Shown piece after piece: positions 52,430 through 63,685 of a stretch of DNA of 64,000 nucleotides. The notes beneath the pieces were generated by a model. It was not told the origin of the DNA. It saw only the letters and a list, made by a program, of their open reading frames with translations, and searched no databases. Source of the stretch: Nemophila menziesii (lineage: Eukaryota; Streptophyta; Magnoliopsida; Boraginales; Hydrophyllaceae); contig JARWIR010000010.1 of the NCBI GenBank assembly GCA_029959085.1, positions 35,456,731 through 35,520,730 on the forward strand. Reading direction: 5' to 3'. The stretch's first letter is position 1. Every line of letters begins with the position of its first letter. The position numbers were made by a program, and so were the translations under genes.

Positions 52430-53445
52430 GTGGGGTCCTTTCTTAACCCTACTTATCTTCTCTTTTTACTAAATATCTTAAATATGAATTGTTGGAGCGT
52501 GGGTTTGGTGAAGTGTCTTTTCCAGTCTATTATTGTGCATGAAATCTTAAAAATCCCGATAATGCTTTATCCTGTGAAGATAAAATTATATGGTCATTTA
52601 CGAAAATCTGGATATAATTTGTTAGTAAACAAGGAGAAATCGGGCGAGTCACAATCCTTTAGACAAGGGGAGGCGAACAATTGTGTCTTGTGGAATGCAA
52701 TCTGACATTTGAATGTCCCGTCAAAAATTAAAAGTTTCTGCTGGAGAATTTGTAATAACGCACTCCTTACAAAAGAATTTTTTAAAAAGAAGAATCGCTT
52801 GGATGAAGTCGTGTGTGAATGGTGTGAAATGGGTAAGGAAGATGCTGACCATATAATCTTAAACTGCCCCTTCAGTATTCAGGCTTGGGCGGACTCAAAT
52901 ATGCAACTGAAAATTGATAGAGGATCTAACGAAGGATTTTCGGATTGGCTACTGAGAGCTATTGAAGTATATTCGGAAAATGGTTGGGATAAGAGAGAGT
53001 TACATCTAACATCCTTATTACGTTCTGAAATATTTGGAAGCAAAGAATGAAATGTTTCTTTGACAAAGAAAAATGGTAAGTATACATGATTACGCAAGAA
53101 ACAAATGTATTAATGGATAGGCTGTTTGGCTCCAGAAATTTGATCAACGAGAAGTCAATTAATAATCTTAATTTGGAGAAATCTAATGTGGATAATCTGA
53201 CTCTAGCGGATGATGCAGTGATTTGGTGTAGTGATACGTCATTCACAAAAGAATGGGAACCCGTAGGAGTTGTGCCTATTGGTATTGATACTTCTGGAAA
53301 TATTTATCTTAGGAACGCGATCAGATACTACGTTAAGAGTGCGCTCGAAGGTGAAGCGTGGGCACTGCTTTGAAATCCGATGGGAATCTCAATTGACAGA
53401 GTAGTTCTTTCTACTATGATAACCTTGAATTGGTTCAGGGTATTA
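52430..53445 (+). pseudogene. 3' part of a LINE: zinc-binding and RNase H regions
   Basis: 52709-53050 reads PSKIKSFCWRICNNALLTKE, then CEWCEMGKEDADHIILNCPF with Cys-Cys-His-Cys spacing as in the zinc-binding domain after plant LINE RTs. 53086-53373 ends YYVKSALEGEAWALL, an RNase H block, and the next frame gives DNLELVQGIT (about 53418-53445), its next conserved block. At that point the sequence switches into the RT linker of another LINE. The 5' part is missing and frames are broken. Confidence 0.75.
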
Positions 53446-56400
53446 CTAATCATAGTGGATTCCACTGGAGTATTAAGCGAGGAGACAAAAATTCCACCTT
53501 CTTTCATGCCTCTACAAAAGAAAGAAGGAAAATCAACAAGATTACTAGAATTATCAAGAAAGATGGTGAGTGGGTTGAGAACTACACTGATATTAATAAT
53601 GAAATTAGGAGCTATTTTGATAATATTTTCGAAACAGTAGGTGCAAGGGACTATGAACCTATTATTTCTATTATTATACCTACTGTTACTAAATCTATGA
53701 ATGATAATATGAACAAAAAATTGGAGATACAGGAGATTGAAAGAGCAGCTCAGGAATTAGGGGCTAATAAAGCCCCTGGACCTGATGGTTACCCTGGATT
53801 TTTCTATAAAAAATATTGGAACATTATTAAAATTGATGTTATTAAAGTCATAAACAATTTTTGATATAATGAAGGATCTATAGAGGATATCAATAAGACC
53901 TTCATTTCCCTTATACCAAAAATAACAAAGCCAACTAGTATTAAACACTATCGCCCAATAAGCTGTTCCAATTTTATTTATAAAATTATTGCAAAAATTC
54001 TCGTGAATAGGATGCAACCTATAATAAATGTTTTAATTGATGAAAGTCAATCAACATTTATACCAAGAAGACACATTCAAGAGAACACAATGGTGGCTCA
54101 TGAAATTATTAACTTTATTAAAGAAAGAAAAAGTACGAAAAAATATTTTATGACAGTTAAAACTGATATACAAAAGGCCTACGAGAATGTAGAATGGGAT
54201 TGCCTACAAGATATTATGATTAATATGGGCTTTAGCGAGATATGGATTTATAAAATTATGCGCTGTGTTACATCAGTCTCATACGCTATTTTAATAAATG
54301 GTAACCCAGTAGAGATTGATAAACCCCAACGTGGCCTACGTCAGGGGGGACCCACTATCACCCCTTCTATTTTGTATTACAACTCAATTACTTTCTACAC
54401 TTATAAATGATAAAAAAGATAAGAAGCTAATGGGAGGGATAAAAATTGCAAAAATGGCCCCTCCTGTCTCGCATTTGCTATTTGCTGATGACAATATCTT
54501 CTTTATGCAAGCTAATAATCAAGAAATAGAAAGTTTCAAGGATGTAATTAATAAATATAGCTATGCCTCTGGTATAAACTGAATCTTAATAAGTGTTGTG
54601 TTAAGTTTAGCCCTAATACACCTCATTACCTACAAAACTACATGGCTAATAGATTAAACATGCCTATTACCAATAACTTAGGTAATTATTTGGGTCTTCC
54701 TACTGAATGGGGGAAGATCTAAAATTAAAGACCTGAACACTTTAGTTGATAAAACCCTTTAAAGAATCGAAAATTGGAAAAATTTATACTTATCAACAGC
54801 TGGTAATAAATTCTTATAAAATCTGTTATACAAAGTCTCCCAAATTACTATATGTCTTCATATATTATACCACAAAAAATCTGTGACATTATTAGCTCGC
54901 AAATCTCAAATTTTTGGTGGGGTAGTAATGGTAAGAAAAAAATCCACTGGGAAAAGTGGGATTCTTTATCAAAGAGTAAACTCTCTGGTGGCTTAGGCTT
55001 CAGAGATTTACACCTTATGAATATGGCTTTATTGGAAAAACAAGCTTGGAACCTTATTAATAAACAAGAGTCCCTTCTGTATAAAGTGTTAAAGGGTAAA
55101 TACTTCCCTTATTGTAATTTCCTGAAAGCTCAATTAGGACACTCACCCTCCTGGGGTTGGAGAAGTCTAATGAGAGGAAAAGATATGATTAAAAGTGATA
55201 TAAGATGAAAAATTGGAAATGGTCACAATATAGATCTCTCCACTGATATATGGATATATGGTAAAAATGAAATTATTAAACCTAAAAAAGGTAATGCTAA
55301 GAAAGTAAGTGATCTTATCAATGAAAGAAAATGGAAAGTGAATGATATTAAAGAGGAATTTGAACCTCATATAGCTGATATAATTCTAAATACCTTTATT
55401 CCTTACTCAGATGGGAATGATGTACCAATTTGGGTTAAGGATTCTAAAGATATTTACACAGTTAAAAAATGCTATCAAATTTTGAAAAGTAATAAAAAGA
55501 AAGAGGAATCTGGTAGAGGTAGTATTAAAACTACTTCATCACATGAAATTGACATGAACACTTGGAAAACAGTTTGGAATTTAAAAGTAGCACCTAAAGT
55601 TAAAAATTTTATGTGGAGGGCCTTAAAAAACCTTCTACCTACGAATGAAAATATATATAAGAAGAGAGTTATTAAATCCCCATTATGTGACATATGTAAT
55701 AAGGAGATTGAAACTCCTGAACACTTATTATTAAATTGTGAATGGGCAAGGATTATCTGGTTTGCCTCTCCTTTCAACATTTATACTTGCAACCAAGGGT
55801 CTAATAAACTAGATACTTGGATGGTAAGGATTGTTTAAAACCTGAGGAATCAAAAGATAGATAAAAACTTCATTTTGGAACAGATTTGTACACTTCTTTG
55901 GTGTACTTGGAAAGCTAGAAACGATAATAAATACAAGTTCTTGAAACTTGACCCGATTCAGGTTATAGAAAAGGCAAAAATTGAATGGAATGAATACCAA
56001 AATGCTAATTATCCTAAGGATGTTATCAATTTACTGAAGGATAAAGATACCCTAAATAACTCTACTGAGTTGGAAATTGAAATTGCGAGGAGTAACAATG
56101 ATCAACAAAATAAGAAAAAATGGATACCCCCTCCTATAAACGATATTAAAATCACTTGTGATGCCTCTGTTTATTAACAATAAAGCTGCAATATCTTGTG
56201 TTAACAGGGATCATGACGGAAAGGTGCTGAATTGCAATGCTTGGGAAGTAAATGCTGATTCTCCAATAGTGGCTGAAGCGCTTGGAATCCTCAAGGCTTG
56301 TGTGATTGCGAGAGACATTAAGGATACACAAGTCATTATTGAGAGCGAATGTCAAGATATTATGCTTCCTTTGGAGAGAAACAAATTTATTTACCTTCCT

Positions 56401-56640
56401 AAAATTTGTAATATTATTAAGAGCATATACTTTAAATCTGAAAATTGTAAACCTATATTTCGATGGATTAGTCGAGATGAGAATAGTTTAGCCGATGAGG
56501 TAGCCAAACATAAGCTCTCTAGCAACATGAATGGCTCGCAACTAGTTGCGTACTCTAGTAGGTTAGCTAGTATTATTCAAAACGAATCAACTTTTTCGGG
56601 AATTGGTTAAACTTTGTAGCTATGGTTTTTAATATATGAG
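53446..56640 (+). pseudogene. 5'-truncated, relatively well-preserved LINE ORF2
   Basis: In order on the + strand: GDKNSTFFHAST (53488-53523); NKAPGPDGYPGFFYKK (53764-53813); YRPISCSNFIYKIIAKIL (53950-54002); QSTFIPRRHIQENT (54048-54089); a first RT catalytic region with KTDIQKAYENVEWD (54159-54200); RGLRQG (54331-54348); LLFADDN (54478-54498); a GGLGFRDLH box (54986-55012); the zinc-binding CDICNKEIETPEHLLLNCEWA (in two parts, 55687-55749); and an RNase H-like domain at 56140-56610 (CDASV, AEALG, NSLADEVAK). Breaks include a stop after INNF at 53862, a frameshift around RGLRQG and a stop near 54580. It lacks the endonuclease, so it was probably truncated on insertion. Confidence 0.85.
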
Positions 56641-56776
56641 GTAATATTTAGAAAAAAAAGAAGAATCGTTGGTAAATTCTACAAAAAGGTCAAATTAAAG
56701 GGACAATTAATTGAAATTCCAAATTAGACAGAAAGAGAATTTTTTCACTGTGTACGCAAAAAGAATTCGTAAAAAA
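56641..56776. other. LINE 3' flank, nothing recognised
   Basis: A-rich sequence after the LINE stop, including an A-run at 56653-56660 that may be the LINE tail. Confidence 0.4.
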
Positions 56777-56942
56777 ACACAAAGGGTTACCGAGATGAAC
56801 TTATAGGTCATCAGGAATAAAATGGTGATTTAACACCACGAGATGCTTAATCCATGATTGACACAAAGGGTTACCGGGATGAACTCATATGTCACTAGGG
56901 TTTAGATGGTGATTTAACACAACGAGATGCCTATGCATGATA
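56777..56942. repeat. Two-copy tandem duplication, 84-bp period
   Basis: ACACAAAGGGTTACCG starts at 56777 and again at 56861. Both are followed by GATGAACT, a GTCA(T/C) block, ATGGTGATTTAACAC and ACGAGATGC. The copies differ at roughly one base in six. It lies at the start of a decayed gypsy gag/pol stretch. Confidence 0.85.
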
Positions 56943-56949
56943 GAAAAAG

Positions 56950-58240
56950 ATCTAGACGTCAGATGGACAACACCATTAAAAAGAGATCCCAATACATGAG
57001 ACAAAAGAATAAATTGTCCTTTAAATAGATATTATGGGCACAACACTAATAATTGTCGAAATATCCTAGTGATATCCGAAGAATGGAAGCTTCCATACAA
57101 TTTCCACCCTCAAAGGGGTGAAAAAGAAGCAAAAGGTAAACGTTTCCCCAAAATCGCTCACGATCAAGCAAGTAAGATATTCTCAAAGAAACTTACCGAG
57201 GAGAGTGCGTAAAAGAATCCTGAATCAATGCAGGCATAGTCCTAATTGAAAAAGGAAGAATCCTAAACTGAACAGGCAAAGTCCCGAGAAAAGAGGACAC
57301 AACCCTGATCGACGGGAAGATTGAGTCTGTCTCCTGAGGGGAAATACTGCCAAGATGTCCACACTATTGCTGAAGGTTTCTTTGTAGGTAGTTTAGAGTC
57401 ATGAACGTGAGAGAAGGCAAACTCCTACCACCCAAAAATTATCCTCAGTTTTACGGTGATATCAAAGTTAATGACCTAGATACGAAATGGTTGATGTGTC
57501 CCCTTTTAGCCGCCCGCCTAGTGCGTGTCCTCGTCTCATGCTATTCAAGGTCTAACCACTCCGAACAAGCTAAGAATGGGTACCTTTACATACCATTTGA
57601 CAATAAAATATCCAAAAAATTAAAGTAGTTACCAACAAAGCCAATTAACCCCGAGCATAGAAGTGTTATCAAAGTTCCATAGCCGACAAATATTTCTTCC
57701 TACTCGAGATCCCAGAGGATGGCCTTCTTTCCTGTTCCATCCCTGCATAAACGACTTGTTAAAGGTCCTATTAATCTACGACAAAGAAGATTAGTATTAG
57801 AGAATCACTCAAACTTGACATAAGAGAAACATTACGAGACAAGCTAGAGGAACATATCGAGTTGTTTGCATAGGAAATAATTAACCAACCATGATCCGTA
57901 TTAGAAGATCCGTAGTTGTTCTGAAATTAAACATCGATCCTACATTCCGAGTTATTCATAAAAGAAAGCAATCTTGTATAAGGAGAAATAACCTGACTAT
58001 CAAAGAGAAAGTTGATTGTTTACTCAAATCTCATCATTAGAGAGGTGAATTACCCCTCTCATGTGTCCAACCTCGTACTTGTGGTCAAGCCCGACAAGAA
58101 ACTAAAGATGTGAAATATTTCATTTCCTAAATATTGTTTCCTTGCTATCTAAGATTGATCACCTTATGGATACTACAAGTAGCCATAAATTCCTAGTTTT
58201 CATGGACGTCTATAATGGATACAAATGATAATCAAGGATG
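56950..58240 (+). pseudogene. Decayed gypsy-type gag/pol fragment with RT remnant
   Basis: A zinc-knuckle-like stretch occurs near 57015-57050. The frame 57401-57628 (75 codons) has no domain I can name. Near 58030-58110 the + frame gives REVNYPSHVSNLVLVVKPDK. After a frame change, near 58150-58225 it gives DHLMDTTSSHKFLVFMDVYN. These are the successive N-terminal RT blocks of plant gypsy elements, but the YxDD region and everything after are missing. It stops shortly before the LTR at 58411 and need not belong to the same element. Confidence 0.65.
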
Positions 58241-58410
58241 AAAGAAAAAAATTGTGTTATGAAATTGCCATCTTAGTCGCTCAATATGAGACAAAAAAGA
58301 GGAAAAATATATCGGTTAAATGGAAAAACATGATAATAAATAAAATGGATTTAGATATATGATCAACATGACCCAATTTCTTCTAGTCTTTAATGCTTGG
58401 AAATTCCACC

Positions 58411-59931
58411 TGATATATCTTCATTTGTGATATATTTATCTATACTTGAGACATCATTTTATAAGTATTTAGTATTTAATTTTGGGATTTTTACCATTTA
58501 TTCACACTTTACATTTTCTTGTCTAGTTTTAGGTGTTTTGCTATTTTGTGAGCTTTTGCGCGTAATTTGTGTGTTATTTGTGTAGCACTTATGTATGTGG
58601 AAGCTATTACACCTGTCGAAACTAATTTAAAGTGTAAAAGTAAAGGAAATCCCTTAGTCAAACTAACAAAGGAAAAGTTTAGATATATTTGGAAGTAAAG
58701 AAACTGCCAAAACTGCACATATGTCTACTAATTGAATTGCTGCAGAATTTAGGTCAATAATTATGAGAAGCCTTTTATATGAGAAGATATATATTTCAAT
58801 TGTGGTCATTTTCATATAAAGTACATTAATTTCCGATATGTAACGAAGGAGATATGACCAAATCAATATATGCAAAGGTTTATCCTGTCCTACAAGTTAG
58901 GAATACGATTTTTGGTAAGATCGGTACTCCTTAACTTGGGGATTACTCCATATTTCGACCAAGGGCCTATATATATCCATTACTACCTTAGATAAATCAT
59001 CCTTGGTTAGTCATTAATAATTGAAATATCAAGAGGAAGCTTACATCAAGAGAAGAGAAGACAAGAAGGAGTTGGACACTATTCATGACATTCCAACCCT
59101 TCACCTTTGTAATTTATTATATATCTTTCTCAAGTATAAACTAATATTATTTAGCTTGAGATTAGCATAAGGGTATGAACCCTAGACTTGTTTTATATCT
59201 ATTTTAATTTGGGATGTAATTTTACATTTTTTTGAAATTAATATTGTTATCTCTGTTTTTATGTGCTTTGATGTATAGTCTGTAGTTATTGCGGTGGCCA
59301 ACATATATGATTACCATAATAGTAGTAATATGGTCACCCGGAAGGGGTGTCTAATTATTAAAACACCACATAAACGTCTAGTGTGCGGTAGTGATCCGAA
59401 CGGACTTGCCTAACTAGATACTCACTTGGGTTTGAGATTAACCACCGATCATTGCGTATGGTCCCCTTACCCAAGTCCCATGGTAATTGTTAGGTCGCCA
59501 CCTAAGTCCACCCGGAAGGGGGTTAGGAGGAATACAAAATCCTGGCTATTGCATATCACACAATTCTCCCTTACATAAATAGGCCATAACACAAGGCTAG
59601 AGAGGATTACTTGCTATATCTCGAGCTATACTCTCATACTACTTCTTTCTTTTGATATATTTTCTGTCTTTATTTTATTTAGTTAATTGTTAGAGTCTCA
59701 AAAAACCCAAACAAATATTTCAGAGTCTTTTTAGCGTATTATTCTTCTAACTTCTTTTATTTAAAATTTATATTTGCATTAGTCCTAAAGCTAACTTTCG
59801 TAGTCTCTACGAACGAATTACTTATCAATTAAACTTGCATACGATCTGTGATACTTGCAGTGATTAACGTGATTGGTAGGGTGATAGTTCGTATCTTATA
59901 TTATCGTTATTTTATCACACCCTACCAGCCA
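58411..59931 (+). repeat. 5' LTR, gypsy-type subtype B
   Basis: It begins TGATATATC and ends CCCTACCAGCCA, 1521 bp. It is the fullest subtype B copy here: GTTTTGCTATTTTGTGAGC, GGAGATATGACCAAATC, CGACCAAGGGCCTATATATATCC (TATA region near 58967), GTCTAATTATTAAAACACC, CACCGATCATTGCG, CACCCGGAAGGGGG. A primer-binding site follows within 10 bp, so it is a 5' LTR. Confidence 0.85.
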
Positions 59932-59939
59932 CCAAGTTT

Positions 59940-59958
59940 TTGGCGCCACTGCCGGCGA
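59940..59958 (+). promoter_or_regulatory. Primer-binding site, tRNA-Asp-like
   Basis: TTGGCGCCACTGCCGGCGA closely resembles the complement of the 3' end of plant tRNA-Asp (the usual form is TGGCGCCGTTGCCGGGGA), with a few changes. It lies 9 bp after the LTR end. This priming tRNA is typical of Athila/Tat-like plant gypsy elements and agrees with the protease type downstream. Confidence 0.75.
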
Positions 59959-60237
59959 CTACATCGTTAGTCCTAGTGTTTTCATTTAGTGTTTTTATTT
60001 TAGTTAGTTCTATTTTACGCTTTTGTTTTTAGTTTTGTTTATTTCAGCTTATTTAGAGGGTGAATTATATATAGGGTCTTGGAGACAACTTGTCTTCTCT
60101 ATAGAGTAGTTTCTTAAATGGCATTCTTCTTAGGGACCTCAATTTTGACAATAGTCTTTCTTACCCTTACTACCACTAAAAGACAAACAAATGTGATGTC
60201 ACTGTTTCTCTCTCCTCTACCTACCACTACCCACCTC

Positions 60238-60325
60238 CTCCAACCTCCAACCACCTACCACCGACCTCCGACCACCGATCTCCGACCACCGACCTCCGCC
60301 ACCGACCTCCGACCACCAGTCACCG
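60238..60325. repeat. Short tandem repeat, CCGACCTCCGACCA type
   Basis: About six imperfect copies of a 13-16 bp unit (ACCGACCTCCGACC with variants), ending CACCAGTCACCGGTCACCGG. Confidence 0.85.
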
Positions 60326-60336
60326 GTCACCGGAAA

Positions 60337-60570
60337 AAAACATAGAGTACTCTGAGAAAAACATAGAGTACTCTGAGAAAAACATAGAGTAATCTATATA
60401 TTTTAATGAATATTCTAAAATCCGACCATCTACCTCCGGCTGCCAGAAAAATGCAGAGTACTGTATAAAAATGTAGAGTACTCTAAGAAAAACTCGGAGT
60501 ACTCTAAGAAAAACTCGGAGTACTCTAAGAAATTCTCGGAGTACTCTAAGAAATTCTAGGAGTACTCTTA
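60337..60570. repeat. Palindrome-bearing tandem array (AGAGTACTCT)
   Basis: About nine copies of a 20-bp unit of the form AAAAACATAGAGTACTCTGAG or AAACTCGGAGTACTCTAAG. Each contains the 10-bp self-complementary core AGAGTACTCT or its one-base variant. Two sub-arrays are separated by about 90 bp of other sequence containing CCGACCATCTACCTCCGGC. Confidence 0.85.
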
Positions 60571-61639
60571 AAATTTGAATTGTACTATTAAAACACAAAG
60601 AGTATAATCGGAAATGCTAAAAAAATAAAATTATTGAGTATTATTTAAAAAAAGCTTACATTTACACATTTTATTACAAGGTAAAAAAAAAACTAACTGG
60701 TTTGACCAGATCTAGATCTGGTCAACCTATTGAAAAAAAAATAAAAATGAAGAGGGCTCGCTCTTCTTCCCAAACCGACGCACCCACCACCATAACAAGA
60801 CCACCACCATAACACTTCCACCTGCGAGCACCACCATAACACTTCCACCATAAACGAAAAGAAACGCCGCAGCTTCAAGCTTCGTTATCTGCCATGGAAG
60901 CTTACCACCACCATCAACACTGTAACGGAAGAACCAACACCACCGAAACCGCAGCTTCGCACCACCGTAGCAACTGGAGCAGATCTGGTGTCACCGCAGC
61001 TTCAAGCTTCGATTTCTGCCATGGAAGCTTACCACCACCATCAACACAGTAACAGGAGCACTAACACCACCGAGACTTGCAGCGAGATGAAGAGGACGAA
61101 CCAACACCACCAACTAGCGAGATGAGTTCAGATCTGCAGCCATGGCATGTCGGAAACCACCACCTCAGATCGAGGCCTGCAGCTCCGACGAGGCTAGGGT
61201 TTCGCTCCAGTAATCTCCTCCGGCGAAGGGCAATGCAACACCTCCGGTCACGATAGGGTCCTCTTCTCCGGTGCTGCACTTAGGGTTTTCATGGCTACTT
61301 GTTGGAGAGAGAGGTAGGGGATGGGTTTGGTGGTTTTTTGCATTTTCGATGGTTGTGTTATGGTGGTGGTGGTGGCGGTTTGAGAGGGAGGTGGAGTATG
61401 AGAGAGGAAGTGGGGGAGAGAGATATGAGAGAAGAGAGAATAACGTGAATGGAAATGTATAATTTTCTAATTTAGTATATATAGGAATAAAAAAAACAAA
61501 AGGGGGTATTCTAGTAATTGGGGTTTTTGGCTTCATGTGTTAAAAACTTCCAGAGGTCTTTAGTAAGAAGAGGCTCTAGGCCGGGTCCCCATCTTGAAGA
61601 GGGGGGTGTAGTCAAGACCCTAGGTGTAATCATCTCTTA

Positions 61640-63045
61640 TTTAGATGACAAGTCCGAGAAATCAAGATCTTCTCATCTCATTCAGAGTGCAACCGAGAGG
61701 AATTTGCACTCTAAAAATCCAAGCCGCTACATTCAGGCCTGATCCAGGCATGATTGAACAATTTTCAAGTTATGGTCGATTTAATGGTGCTGCACATCAG
61801 AATCCGGTTCGTTATATTCAGAAAATTCATGCAGATTTGTGATGCCTACATCGTTAAAAGTGTCACACAGTTATAGATGTACGACGTTATGTTCCAATTC
61901 TTTTTGACCAAAAGTTCAAGCGAATGGTATGACTACCAACACCCTGATTCAATTCCGGATTGGGATAAACTCCAAGAAAATTTCCTAGATAAATTCTATC
62001 CTATTTGTAGACGCTTAAAAGACATGTTGGAGTAAGAACAATTCATGCAAGAAAAAGGGGAAAATGTTGGTGAAGCATGGTTACGTTTTAACAAAAAGAA
62101 AGCGATGTGTCCATTCCACGTCTCCTCGCCCGAATATCAATTAACCATGTACAATGGAGGACTCAACAACAAGTCCAAGACAAAGGTAAATAACTTAGGA
62201 GAAGGAAGTTTTGTGTTATTAGATCTAGAAGATGCTCGTATCACCATAGAAAGAGTTATCAAAACTGAAAGAAGTTGGCCATTAGAGACAGAATAAGAAG
62301 ATTACTTAGAAGCAATGAGGATCGAAGAGTTAAGGCAACAAATCAAAGAATTACAAGAATTAAAATCAAGTTTAGAGAACGGTTTCCTATCCCAGGTGAG
62401 TTAGATAAACACAATGCCTCCATGTCCTGGTTGTGGAGAAAGTATTCGTTCGTGGGAGAACTGCATTAAAAATCGAGCTTCGATTTCCTTCGTATCTCAT
62501 CAGGAAGTCCATTATTCGAATGAAAATTATCATCCTCAAGGAAATCACGCTAATTATTACCCCCCCCACGGAATTAGAGTTGGGTCGAAGATCAAGGTAA
62601 CTATTATCAAACTCAACCTCAAAACTATTATCATGAAGCTCAACTACAACCTTTCTATCAACAATTTCCAAAATATGAAGATCAAGCTCCACAATACGAT
62701 TCATATTCAACGCAACAAGCCAATTATAATGAACTTTCAACGCACAGTTTGGAACAAAGTTTGGATGAATTCATGGATACTATGAAGGAGAGCATGAAGA
62801 TGAGTCAACAAAGATTTAAAGAACAAGATAGGGTTATTAAAGAACTCGAGAATCAGCTGTCACAAATTTCCAGTTCATTACAAACCAGGCAAAAATGGAT
62901 ACTTTTAAGCGATACTTTAAACCCTCAAGATGATGCTTGTCATGCAGTTGAACTAAGAAGTGGAAAACAATTACTTCCACCCAGAGTAGAAGAAACAAAA
63001 CAACCAAAAGAACCGACCCCTATTTTTAAAGAGGTGGTTAAATAA
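61640..63045 (+). pseudogene. Gypsy-type (Athila/Tat-like) gag relic
   Basis: On the + strand, pieces in order: DPGMIEQFSSYGRFNG (61740-61790); WYDYQHPDSIPDWDKLQENF (61930-61990) and GENVGEAWLRF (62060-62090), the core retrotransposon Gag domain; PCPGCGESI near 62417; and QDRVIKELENQLSQISSSLQ then ACHAVELRSGK (62824-62967), the conserved Gag C-terminal segment of this lineage. Frames change at several points (near 61840, 62035, 62300, 62740), so no intact Gag can be made. It follows the 5' LTR and primer-binding site of the same element. Confidence 0.8.
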
Positions 63046-63126
63046 ATAGTTGAAGATACAATTGAAGAGATAATTGAACCAAAGAGTGTCCCTACAGAGA
63101 AGACACCAGAAAAGAAGAAAAGCTTA

Positions 63127-63685
63127 GTGGTAAACAACAAACGTACTCCACCATCATTCCTATCACGTCTCAAAAATAAGAACAATGAAAAAGAATTCAA
63201 GAAGTTCCTTGACATGGTGAGCAAATTAGATATCAACATACCGTTTGTAGAAGCTTTCAGAAGAAGGCCAAAATATCTCAAATTCATGAATGACATTCTT
63301 TCTAACAAACGAAGTTTAGAAACTGGGGAGATGATTGGATTACCGGAGGAGTGTAGTGATATATGTCAAAGCAAGTTGCTGTTAAAATTACAAGATCCCG
63401 GAAGTTTAACAATTCCCATTGCCATTGGTGAAGGATGGACCAGGAAATCTTTATGTGATTTAGGCGGGAGTATCAATCTAATGCCAAAGTCCCTGTACGA
63501 GAAGCTCAACATAGGAGAAGTAGTACCTACTTCGGTGGTATTACAAATGGCGGATCGCTCCCTGTCCCAACCAGTAGGTAGAATTGAAGATGTTTTTGTT
63601 AAAGCTGGTAGTTTTATAATTCCTAGTGATTTTTATTATTCTTGACTATGACGCGAATAAGAATGTCTCCATCATCTTGGGAAGA
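63127..63685 (+). pseudogene. Gypsy-type aspartic protease, truncated by an LTR
   Basis: 172 codons are open from 63127. They include NEKEFKKFLDMVSKLDINIP and FVEAFRRRPKYLKFM, then LLKLQDPGSLTIPIAIG, the active-site segment CDLGGSINLMPKSLYEKLN, and ADRSLSQPVGRIEDVFVKAG. A frameshift near 63640 moves the end (DYDANKNVSIILGR) into another frame. Translation is cut precisely at IILGR by the start of an LTR at 63686; in family members PFL follows. The homologous relic at 33781-34720 retains IILGRPFL. RT and integrase are not in the window. Confidence 0.85.

Larger units (their letters stand above)
60100..61530. repeat. Repetitive GC-rich spacer between primer-binding site and gag
   Basis: It contains a CCGACCTCCGACCACC-type repeat (60238-60325), an AGAGTACTCT array (60337-60570), duplicated blocks CGCAGCTTCAAGCTTCG and CCATGGAAGCTTACCACCACC (60870-60910 and 60992-61035), and a G-rich, GAGAGAGA-containing end finishing GGGGGTATTCTAGTAATT. 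No frame in it has a known domain. Its layout resembles 24300-25560. It may be an insertion into the retroelement leader or a genuine long leader. Confidence 0.5.

Noticed and set aside
56777..56942. Possible CRISPR-like or satellite array
   Set aside because: There are only two diverged copies with an 84-bp period and no unique spacers in a plant genome, so it is a simple tandem duplication.
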